Below, one piece after another: positions 33,262-44,466 of a stretch of 46,591 nt of DNA; positions within the stretch are counted from its first letter, which is position 1, and each line of letters starts with the position of its first letter. The notes beneath the pieces are model-generated. The model worked only from the letters and a program-made list of their open reading frames with translations. It searched no databases and had not been told where the DNA came from. The position numbers and the translations under genes were made by a program. The stretch comes from Rhodosporidiobolus odoratus (lineage: Eukaryota; Basidiomycota; Microbotryomycetes; Sporidiobolales; Sporidiobolaceae), in assembly GCA_034387635.1 (NCBI GenBank), contig JAOANU010000035.1, forward strand, positions 1 to 46,591, read 5' to 3'.

Positions 33262-33822
33262 ATGTCCATGCCATCTCCCTCCGTCTCCCGCCCTTCTTCT
33301 CCCTCTCCCTCAACCCTCCTAGGCTCCACGTCCCGCTCCTCCACCAAGAAAGGCGAACAACTCAATGTAAACGCTCTCTTGAACGATCTAGGGGTCCTGC
33401 GAGGCTCAGCCCTCCTGGCTAGCGAAACCTTCTCGCCCGCTCCTCCCCCAGCCGATGTTTACGCTCCTCGATCCACGACACATGCGGTGACACTCGAGCA
33501 ACTCAGACGAGGCGAGGTGGACAAGGACTCGCTCGAGAGGGATCAGGCGGTCAAGTTGGCCGAGGCGTGGGTGAACGAGATGGACAAGGTCTTGCAAAGA
33601 GCAGGGGAGGAATTGGAGGGCAAGGCGGACAAGGTTGACAGGGCGCTCAGGGTGGAGGAACGGGTCGGAGAGGTGCAGAAGGGCCTGGCGTGAGTAACCT
33701 GCAGGGAAGGGAAGAGGCATCAGCGCCGGCAAGTGCGCTTCTCTTCCTTTGCTCTTCCGGTCCATCGTCAAGACGCTGACACGTTCCCTCTGGTTTCGGC
33801 CACCGCCTCCAGACTCTCCTGA
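33262..33822 (+). CDS. Small coiled-coil protein, unknown
   Basis: Start ATG in ACCATGTCC context. Exon 1 (33262-33689) is followed by an intron (33690-33812, GTGAGT donor, TCCAG acceptor) and a 10-nt last exon (33813-33822), giving about 145 residues. Reading through the donor would stop at once and lose only the last two residues. The N-terminus is Ser/Pro-rich. It is followed by LNVNALLNDLGVLRGSALL and a helical charged C-terminal half (LERDQAVKLAEAWVNEMDKV, ELEGKADKVDRALRVEERV) typical of a small complex subunit. It resembles in general form DASH or BLOC-1 type subunits, but I cannot assign it. Confidence 0.6.
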
Positions 33823-34774
33823 CACTAGCGACTGCTCCCCGAAGTAGGCTAGTCAAGCCTGCTGCGTTGCCGACAGCGGCCAGGTGCGTTGCGGGCCCCT
33901 TTCTCGATAACACCGCTTCTTTTGTGCTGCGATCGCGATACGGGCACTTCGGTCCTTCCCAACCGCGTTACCCAGCTGATCGCACTTGCGCATTCCTCCA
34001 GTTCGCTTCACGGCGACCTTACCTAACCCTTCGCACCCCTCGATCGAAGGACTGTCGGAGATGTCAGCACCTCGACGAGGAGGCTCAACCGGTTCGGCAG
34101 ATTCACTAGGGGCCGTTCACTTACGATTTGATGTCAGCGATCCGGTTGATCGGTCGGGCAAAGCGGCGTAGGAAGCATGGGGCACAGCGTACGACCCGCA
34201 ACCCGGAGCAGTCTTCCTGCACTTGTAAAGTTCTACGTTAGCCTCCAGCGCTACCTTGAGCCGGTCCCGCTGCATTCAATCCCCGCTTCCCCACTACTGG
34301 GAACAGAGCATAGAGATCTCATTGAGCTGCCACAGATTTTCTAGCGGGTGCCGGCATTGGAAGATTAGCAAGAAAGATCGCACTGCGAGGGAGCGTCGAG
34401 AGGCAAGCGGATCGTAATAGCGTTGTAGCGCAGGTGTAGACGGAATGTCTGCGCAGCTTCCCAGCTGGACTGAGGTATGCGAAAAGCGGAAGACTATCGG
34501 AAGCGGAGGAGAGCGGCGATTTTACATTTTGGCGGATCCGGAGATGACATTCCGGTAGCTTCAACGGCTACTCTGTTTCTCACCTTATAGAGTGCTCGGC
34601 TACCCTTTATAGGGTCAGTGATACCTCCTATACTATCCGCACCCAGACCGACGCCTTCCCTGCTCCTTCTTCCACTTCCGCCTCTCGACTATCTTCACCC
34701 CACTTCGGCAGCTCTCACACTCAGCAAAGGGCTCGATAGGACACGCCGTCGCTTTCCTTTTCATTCACCTCGCC
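33823..34774. other. Intergenic, no gene seen
   Basis: About 950 bp between the small coiled-coil gene and the DHA2 transporter. Only short frames without domains are present. The right part is presumably the transporter promoter and 5' UTR. Confidence 0.5.
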
Positions 34775-37700
34775 ATGGCGCGATCGGCAAGCGAAGCAAT
34801 CAGCCCCTCACGACCCGCATCTCATTTTCCGCAACAAGCGGACCCGACATCGCCTCAAGTAAGCAGCACACCTTCGACGACAAGCGCAAGCGAAGCAGAT
34901 AAAGCGGGACTATCGCCGAGCTATACGGGGGAGAAGGCGACAGGAGGAGGAGAAGGCGCCGCTGGCGAGATGGACGAGGAGGAAGACCATGTCTGGCCAC
35001 AATTGAGTGGGACGAAGCAGATTCTACTGGTCCTTAGCATGACGTTAGCGATGATGCTCAACGTACGTCTCTTTCTCTCGCTCTTTCGATAAAGCCGACA
35101 CGAGGCAGCTCGACTTACCGCGTCTTTCTTTCGGGGCAGATCATGTCGGTGCAAGCAGTTCAGCTGTCCTTACCGATTATCGGCGAAGAGCTAGGCATCG
35201 TCAACGTCGACTTGCAGTGGCTCATCTCCAGCTACTCGGTCGCCTTTGGAGGATTGCTCTTGCTATTCGGGAGGTTGGCTGACATTGTACGCTACTGGTC
35301 TTCCGCGCATCTAACCTCTCGTGCGACTCGCGTGTTATCTTTTGCCTTCAATAGACGCCACTGACACGGCTCTACGCAGTATGGCCACAAAAAGTGCGCA
35401 TCTCATTACTTTCTCTCCCGTTTCCTCCCCCTGACCTTCTCAACCGTCTCCTCTCACTTGCACCCGACCCATCCTGCCTCGCCTATCTCCCTTTCCCGAC
35501 CCAATCCATACTTCGTCATACCGCCTCGCTCCGTCCCGTCGTTGAACCGGATTGCGCGGAACCCGCAGGATCTTCCTCCTTTCCCTCCTCTGGTACTTCG
35601 CCTGGTCCCTCGGCTGCGCCTTCGCCCCCTTCCCCATTCCGCTCTACATTTTCCGAGCAATGCAAGGCGCCGCTCTGGGGGCCGCGATACCCGCTGCACT
35701 AGGCATCTTGGGAAGCAGTTTCCCACCCGGTCAGAGGAAGACGACTGCGTTTGCGGTGTTTTCGGCGGGGGCACCGCTGGGAGGGAGTTTGGGAGCTGTC
35801 ATTGGAGGAGTGTGAGTTGGCACTTCCCTCTCTCTCTTTCCGGTTCTCCGTCCTTGCACCTCGTCTTCTCACCTCGGGTGCGTGAATCAGCTTGGCAGCT
35901 GATCTTATGGTTGCTTCGCCTGGACCTGTCCTTACCTTCCGCCACGCTCCCCTTACCGCCTTCGTAGCCTCACTGAATACGCCGCTCAAACTTGGCGCGC
36001 CGTCTTCTACGTTCTCGCCGGGCTGGCCTTTCTCGTCTTCCTCTCCGCCTTCTTCCTTGTCCCGTCCGATCGGGAGAAGGACAAAAGTCTCACGGTGGAC
36101 TGGATCGGTGGAGCATTGGTCACGGCTGCGGTGACACTGCTGACTTTCGCGTTGGCGGACGGGGAGGGAGCGCCGGATGGGGCAAGTTTTCTTTTCTCAT
36201 TTCTCCTGTTGAGGCGGTTTTGTCGTTCCGCCCCTACCCACCATTCTGAGGGATACTCCCGGCATATACTCCGCCTAGTGTGAAACGCCACTTCAAGCCG
36301 CTGGATCGCTCCCAGACTAGGCCGATGTATACTGACGCCCTCCTCGACTCTTCTTCTCCTGCAAAGTGGAAGACCCCCTACATCCCCACCCTCCTCGCCG
36401 TCTCCCTCATTCTCCTCGTCATTTTCTGGTACTATGAGCGCTACCTCGAACGGCACACGACTTATCCGCCGTTGATGCTCACGAGTATATGGTTTAAAGG
36501 GAGGTTTGCCGTGATGCAGTTGATTGGGGCTTTGGCGTGGAGCGCTTTTGCGAGTTACAGTACGTCTTATCCACTCGTTTCTGCACTCTGTCTGGCTCCG
36601 GCGGTCTGTCGGGCTGCGGCTCAAGCTAGGAGACCGGGAACTTGGCGCTGACCACGTCTTCTCGGTTCTGCGCGTCGCAGTGTTCTTCTGCTCCCTCGCG
36701 TTCCAGAATTATATGAATCTCCAACCGGTGTTGGCGACTGTCCGGTTCCTCCCCTCCAGCATCACCGGGCTGATCCTGAACGTGCGTGGTACCATGCACA
36801 CTTCGTCCCGCCCCTTCGCCTCGAATCCGCTCCGCTGACACGCCGTGATCAAACGCCTCGTTCACAGGTCATCGTCGCAATTCTCGCCTCCCGCGTCTCC
36901 GCCCAACTCCTCGTCCTCATCGGCTGCCTCGGAACCGGTCTAGCCCCACTCCTCTTCGCCGTTCAATCCTACTCGGATCCATTCTGGCAATGGCAGTTCC
37001 CCGCCATGATTCTCAGCGTCATTGGTGCCGATTTCATCTTTGCTTGCGGGATTTTGTATGTCAGTCAGGTCGCGGGACGGGGGCATCAGGCTTTGGCGGG
37101 GAGTATTTTCAATATGTCGACTCGTGGGTTTCTTCTCCTTCCTCGGCCCTTTTCTCCCTGCCACGTAATTCTGTTCCTCTCGCCTCTCGCACCACCCGTC
37201 TGGGCCTTGTCCCCTCTCGGTATCCCTCGCTCATTGCTCTGTCAGCGTTGGGTCGTCCTGCTGCTCGAGCAATGCTAACGCTTCTCCTTTTTCTTCCTCC
37301 TCATCCCTTCTCCTTTCGCTCCCCCGTCGTCCACCTGAACCCCCACCGCTACGCTGCGCAGAGATTGGAACGGGAATCGGCCTCGCGATCAACACGATTG
37401 TCCAAGACCGCGTTACGAAGCGCGAGGTGGAAAAGTTGGGCATGGTGTACGATGTCAACTCGGTGCGTCGCGGGTCTTCGTCGCGCTTACCTGAGTAGCA
37501 CTCTCCTTCGCTCTTCGACCTTTGGGAGCGTTGCGTTGACGAGCAGTGTTCCTTGTTGAGTGCGGAGAACGAGGCGAAAAAGACCCGCTAACCCTCCCTT
37601 CCCTTTCCTTTCCGTCCCCTTTTCTTCCCGCCTCCGTCTTCCTTCCTCTCCTCTCCTCCTGCCGCTGATGACCCAAACTACGTCTATCACTCCCGCCATT

Positions 37701-37878
37701 CACGTCGCGTCTACAGAACGACATCCCTCCAGAGGCCTACCACCAAGGCCTCAACGCCGCGTTTTATACTTGCACCGGGTTCGCGTTCTTCGCGGCTGTT
37801 ATTGCGGTGGTGGGATTGAGGGGGATTGGGAGGGTTGGGCATCGAGAGGTCAAGAAGGAGGTGGAGGCGGAGGTGTAA
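34775..37878 (+). CDS. DHA2-type (14-TM) MFS drug:H+ antiporter
   Basis: Plasma-membrane multidrug or metabolite exporter. The ATG at 34775 (GCCATGG) precedes a hydrophilic Ser/Glu-rich N-terminus, then TKQILLVLSMTLAMMLN. Spliced blocks: VQAVQLSLPIIGEELGIV, VDLQWLISSYSVAFGG (the LQW motif of DHA2), LLLLFGRLADI joined to YGHKK (motif A), FLLSLLWYFAWSLGCAFAPF, FRAMQGAALGAAIPAALGIL (motif C region), AGAPLGGSLGAVIGGV, VFYVLAGLAFLVFLSAFFLV, DWIGGALVTAAVTLLTFALA, FFCSLAFQNYMNLQPV, ILSVIGADFIFACGILYVSQ and GTGIGLAINTIVQDRV. The last helix FFAAVIAVVGLRGIGRVG precedes the stop at 37878. About ten short introns. It converges with the bHLH gene. Substrate unknown. Confidence 0.87.
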
Positions 37879-38432
37879 AGGGCATGGAGGGGAAAGCACT
37901 CTGGGGCATTGGTTCTTTTGTTGTATGGATATGCAAGAAAGGGATGGTAGGGACTCAGGTTGTACAATCTTTTCTTTATTATCGCATCGTCAGGGGGTTT
38001 CCGACCGCAGCCATCGCGTCGGTATCTCCTGCGGCTGCGGTGCAGCTTTTGAGTCGCGCAGCTTTACCGGTATAGCTGAGAAAAGTCGTCGCGCACTCTG
38101 CGCAAGCCAAGCAGTCGTAGCATATACCTGGCCGCGACGTTCGACCCTCGCTCTTTTCCTTTCCCTTTCCGGTGACGGACAGACTTCCTCTCGACCCGTG
38201 CGTGCATCCCTCGAGCAATGACGACGCGCGGCTGGCGCACGTGGTCGAAGCGAGTAGCTCCACCATCCTAGGGGCATGCTAGGAAGAAAGAAAAGTGAAC
38301 CGAACCCAGATCAAATCACGTTCAGGTTACATACGCCCTCAAGCTTTTGTTCCTTTTTCCTATCTCCTGCTCCCCGTTATGAAAGATCAAAGTGCACCGT
38401 GTGCAAACCCTCCTACTTCCCCGCTAAGCAGC
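37879..38432. other. Convergent 3' intergenic region
   Basis: About 550 bp between the 3' ends of the DHA2 gene (+) and the bHLH gene (-). It carries 3' UTR and termination signals for both. TTTCTTTATTATCG near 37970 is AT-rich and may belong to the DHA2 3' end. No gene seen. Confidence 0.45.
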
Positions 38433-39610
38433 TCAAGACCGCAATAACCTCTCCAACGCCAACCTCTCGACCAGTCTCGCATTCTCTCCTTCCAGGTACT
38501 TGATGTACCCGAGGGCGCGAAGGAGGACGTCTGCTTTCCCCCCTCCTCCACCTCCACCTCCACCTCCGATCCCGCCGACCCCGCTTGCGTCCAGGTCTTG
38601 ATCGCGGTGGGCGGCTGGTTCTGGTTCTGCGTTATGGCTGACGTTTGGATCTCGTTCAGGGTCGTGCTGCGGTGGTTGTAGTGGCGGTGGTTGTGCAGTG
38701 CCGCCGGCGGAGGAGGCGGCGTCACGGGAACAAGAAGCAGAGGAGGAGGGCGAGAAGGATGGCGGGACGGCAGACGAGAGGAGGGAGATGGCCGAAGTTA
38801 GGGCCTGACGGCGGAGGCGTTCGACTTCTTTCTATATATGTGTCAAAGTCGATAGAGTGGGGTAGCAGCAGGAGAGGAAAAGAGGTCAGTCAATTTGGAC
38901 AGTTGAGACGGAGGTCGTGAGGCGAAAGAGGAAGACGGAGACGAAGGAGAGAGAGAGAGCACGGGGACGAGCGGTTCAGGCGCTAGAGTGCGAACGGAGA
39001 GCGCAAACTGACGTGATTCACCCTTCGACTCTCCTTCCAAGCCTCCTCGGACATGGCCAAGCGTTGATCGCTCTTGCCGCGTCCTCGACCCTGACCTTTG
39101 CCCTTTCCTCCGCCCGCTTTGGCTTTGATTTGCGGCTGTTTTTCTTTTCCTACTGCGGTGCTCGGAGAGGCGGTGAGGGAGTCTGCCGTAGAGGGGGTCG
39201 AAAGGGTCGGCTGAGAGGGAGGGACAGGGAGGGCGGAGGTGGAAGCAGCGGAAGAAGAGGTAGTAGAAGGAGGAGAAAAAGGCTGAAAGGACGGAGGGGG
39301 ATGAAGCGGAGGAGGGTGAGGGTGGTGCGCCATCTGAACCACGCGTGGCTATCAGCATCTGTCATGAGAGAGAGAGAGAGAGAGAGGGGGGGAGAGAGAG
39401 GTGCTGTACCTCTGCGAGGACTCCTCCAATTTCATGTTCGACTCCACTGCGTTCCCTCTCTCTCAGCCTGGGTCGTTTCGAGTGCCTCGGTTCGTCGAGA
39501 GCCGGGTCGGGGGCGTGCCGGGCGTTGGCTTCGGACGCGTTGTCGGGTGGAGCGGGAAGATTACCAGAGGAGGAGGAGGCAGAAGGAGGGAACGGCGGCA
39601 GTTGCGACAT
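38433..39610 (-). CDS. Class-B bHLH transcription factor with long loop
   Basis: Nuclear DNA-binding regulator. Three exons close exactly in frame to 306 residues: 39410-39610, 39013-39333 and 38433-38831. The first two exons are Pro/Ser-rich with a Gly/Lys-rich basic stretch (GGGKGKGQGRGRGKSD). The basic region and helix 1 form across the last junction: SRRVNH|KEVERLRRQALTSA, then ISLLSSAVPPSF. His-Glu-Arg at basic positions 5, 9 and 13 predicts CACGTG binding. Helix 2 is KADVLLRALGYIKYLEGENA, leading into RLVERLALERLL. Between the helices lies an insertion of about 80 residues rich in Pro, His and Gly, much longer than a usual loop. Intron 1 contains a GA/CT microsatellite. It is divergent from sugar carrier 2. 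Confidence 0.85.
39366..39400. repeat. (GA)n microsatellite in bHLH intron 1
   Basis: About ten GA units, then a G-run, then five more GA units. It lies just inside the intron after the donor at 39409 and supplies a CT-rich stretch on the transcribed strand. Confidence 0.9.
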
Positions 39611-39974
39611 GGTAGGTGTGTGCGTAAGGTGGCTCTGAGTAGCAGCGCGTGTCCTGATCGTGCTTCAAGTGAGATCGACCGAAGTTGTGAGAGAGGAAAG
39701 GGAAAAGGAGAAATACAAAAGTGCACGTGTCATCAACACTACTAATACCAACTTACCGAGTAGACAGTTCCTGGAGAGACACAGCCGACTGTGTAGTTGC
39801 CTTCACAGGGATAATGGCATTGCTTTGGGATGAGCCGATTAGATTCCTGTTTGATGTCTGGTGTTTGTTGCTTCATCTCCGTTTCTTCTTTGCTCGATTG
39901 CAACTACTCTAACTTGACGAACTTGACTCTATACACCGTACTATACTCGCTCTTGACATCCGTAACCCACTCAG
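39611..39974. promoter_or_regulatory. Divergent promoter of bHLH gene and sugar carrier 2
   Basis: 364 bp between the start codons at 39610 (minus) and 39975 (plus), AT-richer than its surroundings. It contains one perfect E-box, listed separately. The two genes are likely co-regulated from here. Confidence 0.55.
39724..39729. promoter_or_regulatory. E-box CACGTG
   Basis: Palindromic CACGTG in the context GTGCACGTGTCA, 114 bp upstream of the bHLH start and 246 bp upstream of the carrier start. It is the expected site for a bHLH with His5-Glu9-Arg13, such as the one encoded next to it. A chance match in 364 bp is not rare (roughly one in eleven). Confidence 0.45.
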
Positions 39975-42900
39975 ATGGTGACCCGAAGCTCGTATGGCCC
40001 AAGTTGGAATACCCCACCTCCTCCTCGACGGGCAACTTACAAGACTACTACAACACCCTCTCAACCACGCTATCAATCATTCTCCGACCTCGCATCGTCC
40101 GAACCTTCAGCGTCATCAACCTCGCAACCTCCCCCCGCATCTCCTTACTCCCACCTCGGATCCGATGATCCATCATCTCAACCACCAGCAGCAGCAGCCA
40201 CGGTCAAGGACCCCCCGTCCACCTGGCAAATGGTCAAGATGACCCTCGGCATCGCCGGAGCTCAGCTCGCCTGGACCGTAGAGATGGCGTGGGTCGCCCT
40301 TTCTTTTTCTTCCAAGCGCCACGGGCGTTTGTGTACGCCGACGAGCGTCGCGCACTCCGTCGGCGGTGGAGTGCGTGAGCGAGGAGGCCCCTCGCGTCGT
40401 CGAGCGCGAGGAGCGCTCGATGAGCTCTCGCCGACCGAGGCCGGAGCGAGCGAGGCACAGAACCTGCTGGCGCCTGCGGCAGTACCCTCTCGGCGTCTTC
40501 GAGTGCGAAAGCGCTCGAGGAGCTTTCCGCGAGCGAGCGCCAGCGAGCGAGCCGCAGTTCGTTCTGGCGCCGTCAAAAGTCGCTCGCGACCGCTGTGAGG
40601 CGTAGTGCACAGCCTTTAGATCGGCGGGCAGCAGCTACTTCCGTTCGAGGTAAGATTACTGATATACTTTGCATCCTCGCTTTATCCGCATGCCGCTCTC
40701 CCTCGACTTACAACCGTCGTCACGCCGAAATGTCGCCTTTCTCTGGCGGCTTTCGACCGTCGGCAGCTACGGTACTCCTTACCTACTTTCGCTCGGCCTC
40801 TCAAAGCAGGCGACTTCGCTGGTATGGATGGCGGGACCCTTGAGTGGGTTGGTGGTTCAGCCGATAGTGGGTGCGTCCGAATCTCTCTGCTTTTCCGTCA
40901 CACCTTCGCCAAGCACGACAGCTGTTTCTTCGAAGTGTACTGACCTTACTCCTGACCTTGACGGCTCCTTTTCTCCCTATGCCCCTCTCTTTCTGCGAAT
41001 CCCGTTTTATCAGGAGCCCTCTCCGATTCTTCCCCCTCGCGCTACCGACGACGGCGCTACATCCTCCTCTCGACCTTGCTAGTCCTCCTCTCCACCCTCT
41101 TTCTCGCCTACGCGCAAGCCCTCGCCGCCCTCCTCTGCTCACTGAGCGGCGTGGGTGACTGGGACCCCGGGAATGGAGAGAGGGAGGGAACGGTCGCGGT
41201 TGGAATTGCCGTGCTGGGATTTTATGGGCTGGACTTTGGGTTGAACGGGTTGCAAGGAAGTTTGAGGGTCAGTCTCGGCTTCTCTGGCGTATGGTCGTGG
41301 CGCTCTTGCATTCCCGCGCGTCTCAACTCGGCTGATTTGATTGTTGCAGGCTCTCGCGCTCGACTTGACTCCCCCTCCACTCCTCTCTACTTCGAATGCC
41401 TGGCTAGCTCGCCATACCCACCTTGCCAACATACTCGGCTACCTGCTCGGCTACTTCAACCTCTCTCACTCTCCCATCCTCGCCCCTCTTGGCGGCGGGC
41501 AATTCCGAAAACTCGCCCTTCTCAGTTGCGCAATCATGACGGCCTGTGTGGCGGTCACCTGCGTTAGCTCGGTCGAGGACGAGAGGGAGGTTAGGGAGGA
41601 CGAAGTCGAGAGGACGGTTTGGGAAAAGGTTGCGGATGTGGTGAGGGAGGTAGGGAGGAGTTTGAGGGAGTTGCCGGAGCCGGTCAAGAGGGTGTGCTAT
41701 GGTGCGTTGGCTTCTGCCTTCCGCCTCTCTGCCGTCGCACGTGGGCAGACAACTGCGGTCGGCCAGGTGCGGGCGAGGCAAGCCATTCGTACAGTTCTTC
41801 TGATCTCGCTCCTTACCGCTCGCAGTGCAATTCTTCAATTGGACCGCATGGTTTCCGTTCCTATTCTACTCGTGAGCTTCCTATCTTTCGAGCTTCTCCG
41901 ATTCTCGACTGACCAGTCCTCCTTCGCTCGCGCTACAGCACCACCTACATCTCCGAAACCCTTCTTCTCACCTCACCCTCCGTCCCTCCCTCTCCGGCCT
42001 TGGACACCCCGGGCTCGCCCTCCGACTCGTCTACCCGTCTCGGCTCCCTCTCCCTCCTCTACTACGCCTTGATCTCCCTGGCAGCAGGTTCTTTCCTCCC
42101 TTACCTGACTTCCCTACCCCGTACCTACCCCTCCCTTCCTCGCCGAGTCGGCCCCTTTGGCAGATGGGTCTTGAGCAAACTGACTCTGAGGAATTGTTGG
42201 ACGATGGGATTGGTCTGGTTCGCTGTCGCGATGATGGGAACGTTTTTTGTTAAGGGGGTGGGTGGGGCGATGGTGGTGGTGGCGGCTTGTGGTGTGCCTT
42301 GGGCTATCACTTGCTGGGTACGTCAGGTTCTCTCTTAATCGCCTCGGTCTTTGCTTCCTCCACCCGATATGGAGAGTATGCGTTGCGCTTGCTTTTGGAC
42401 CTAACGCTTCTATAATTTGCTCCACTGACTCTCGCAGGTCCCCTTCGCCCTCGTCATGGAAGCTATCCGCGAACTTGATCCGCCTTCTCTCTCCGAACAA
42501 GATCCTCACTCGCAACACCCCTCTCATCTGCGAACCTCCTCTCCCGACGCCGTCGATGCTTCTTCCCCATCCACCTCCCCCGCCCGTAACCTCCGCACTC
42601 CCTTCCGAGCCCAAGTCAACTCCCTCCGGCAAGCTTCTTTCACCCTCCCTGGCGAGTTCGTCGGTGGTAGTGGTGGAGGAGGCGGGAACCCTTCCTCGCC
42701 TTCCTCGTCGTCTTTCTCGACGGCTGCCGGTGGGAGACCGAGACAGGTCTCTGAGCGTTCGAGGTTGCTCCCTGCGACTCTCGGGCCAGAGAGCACGAGG
42801 GGGGCGGGTGGAAAGGGCGACGAGGTTGGGAGAGAGGGGGGAAGTGGGGGAACCGTGTTGGGGATTCATAACATGTCGATCGTGGTCGTGCGTTTTCTTT

Positions 42901-43426
42901 CCCTTTGCTTTACTGATCCGCATTTGCTCGCTGTGCTCTGCACTATCTCTTTCGTCACGCTCGCCTCTTCGCCTTGGAGCCGCTCGCTGACTTTGCTCGC
43001 TTACGTTTCCTCCCTAAACTCCAATTTTCGGCCACCTCGCGCCCGCATCTCTTCGAAAACCTCGACCCTCACACTACATCACAGCCTCAATTCCTCATCG
43101 CCCTCCTCTCCTCCCTCATCTTCCGCCTGACCTCTTCGACCCCATCGCCTCCAACCTCTCCCTCGCACCCTTCTTCCCTCTTGCTCGTCTCCGATTCCTC
43201 AGCTTCAGGTTCAGGCTCCGTCGTATGGGTCCTTCGATTCGGAGGGCTGGCTGCGCTGGTGGGAGCGGTGGTTAGTAGACGGTTGGAGATGGGACGGGAG
43301 GAAGCTAGGGAGAGGGAGAGGGTGCTTTTTGGATGGGTGGCCGAGGTGAACCCCGAGGAAGAGGGGGACCAGGGGGAGGGGCACGATGAGGATGTGGCGG
43401 GAGGAGGAGGTGATGAGCGGGTGTGA
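39975..43426 (+). CDS. Sucrose-type (GPH family) MFS sugar transporter, copy 2
   Basis: Membrane sugar:H+ symporter-like protein, paralogue of the 25.6-27.8 kb gene. Exon 1 (39975-40288) has a Ser/Pro-rich tail and MTLGIAGAQLAWTVEMA. Intron 1 (40289-40766) is 478 nt. Exon 2 (40767-40870) gives YGTPYLLSLGLSKQATSLVW and MAGPLSGLVVQPIVG. Later exons give LSDSSPSRYRRRRYILLS, YGLDFGLNGLQGSLR, ANILGYLLGYFNLSHSP, VQFFNWTAWFPFLFYSTTY, CWTMGLVWFAVAMMGTFFVK and VPFALVMEAIRELD, then a long Ser/Gly-rich cytosolic loop absent from short family members, NMSIVV, PQFLIALLSSLIFRL and a terminal VVWVLRFGGLAALVGAVVS with an acidic tail (stop at 43426). Its first intron is enlarged by the dispersed hairpin repeat. 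It is divergent from the bHLH gene. Confidence 0.87.
40322..40600 (-). repeat. Hairpin repeat copy inside transporter intron
   Basis: In reverse orientation this segment matches 13855-13990: the GCCGCAGGCGCCAGCAGG block, the AGCTCATCGAGCGCT block, GCTCGACGACGCGAGG and the hairpin. The stem CGCACTCC (40351-40358) pairs with GGAGTGCG (40368-40375) over a 9-nt loop, the same geometry as in the 14-kb array. A second GGCGCCAG-type block lies near 40560. The copy lies wholly inside intron 1 of sugar carrier 2 and is antisense to it. The paralogous intron of carrier 1 is only about 170 nt and lacks it. Confidence 0.88.
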
Positions 43427-44466
43427 GAGGGAGGGACATGTTTACTATCCTGTGTGTGTTTGCTGTTCCGTTCCTTATTTTGTTGTTCTCTGGTCCAGTC
43501 TTCTTTACGAATTCTTGTTCTCCGACGTGTGCCTATTGATACCCCCCTGCTCCGGTCTCTCTTTTCCTCCCGTCACCTTGCACACTATCGTTGTACTCTA
43601 TCGCCTCTCGCAACTACGAGGATTTGCAACCCTTCAATCTCGCGCGCCAGTGTCCTCTTATTTCCTTCCTTGCGTGCCACCTCTCTCCGAGCTAAGGCTC
43701 TACCTCTGTTGAACATCGCCGCCGTCACCGCTGACAGCACAAGTCGCCGTGAGAGAAGCGTCGATCGTGACAGAGCTGCAGGGTATAGAGTGGCGCAAGG
43801 TGCTCGTTTGGGATTGCAACCAATCGATGACCTGAACCGCGGCGAGCGAACGAGCCCGAGCAGTGCAGGCCGAGCAGCTTTGACGTCTCTCGAGGAAGCG
43901 CAGCGTGAGAAGAAAGTTCAGAGGAAAAAGGAGGAGCCTGTTTACCGCAGAGACGCAGCATGCCAACCGCACCCGAGCGAGCTTCTCGGAGCGCGATCCG
44001 GCTGAAAGTGAAAGGTCGGAAGGCGAAGCGAGGGCACAACGACGAAGACCGGGGTGAAGGAAGGCGACGGCAGAAAAGAGCGAGGCAGGAGTTATTGACG
44101 CCTCAGGGCGCTGCAAGGGTGCGCCGCGGTTTTCGTGGCAGTATGGACAAGTTTCAGGCAATACTGGAGGACCGCAAAGCTTGCTTGCTGGGCGGGTGGC
44201 CCAGGTCGAGAGATCTTGATCGAAAAAGCAAGTCGGGGAAGAAGTAGTCGTGGCTGCGGGCGGATGCGGCGGTCGATCACCCGGCGGGAGGTCTCGCGAG
44301 TAGACAAGTGCTGTGATTGACCGAGGGCTGTTCATGTCAGGTGAAAGAAGCAGAAGTCGATGGTTGTTGGTTTCCGGCGGGCGGACGTTGGTTGATCCGC
44401 TTCCACTCGTCTTTACACGCTGTCAGCTCCCGTCCACACAGATTAGCCACACTCACAACTCCGACA
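43427..44466. other. Intergenic, no gene supported
   Basis: About 1 kb between sugar carrier 2 and the CYSTM gene. A minus-strand frame of 211 codons (43700-44335) overlaps plus-strand frames of similar length, has no domain and has a Cys/Arg/Ser-rich composition expected from GC-rich non-coding DNA. The right part is likely the promoter and 5' UTR of the next gene. Confidence 0.5.

Noticed and set aside
43700..44335. Minus-strand frame of 211 codons
   Set aside because: Overlaps equally long plus-strand frames, has no domain, and its Cys/Arg/Ser-rich composition fits GC-rich non-coding DNA.
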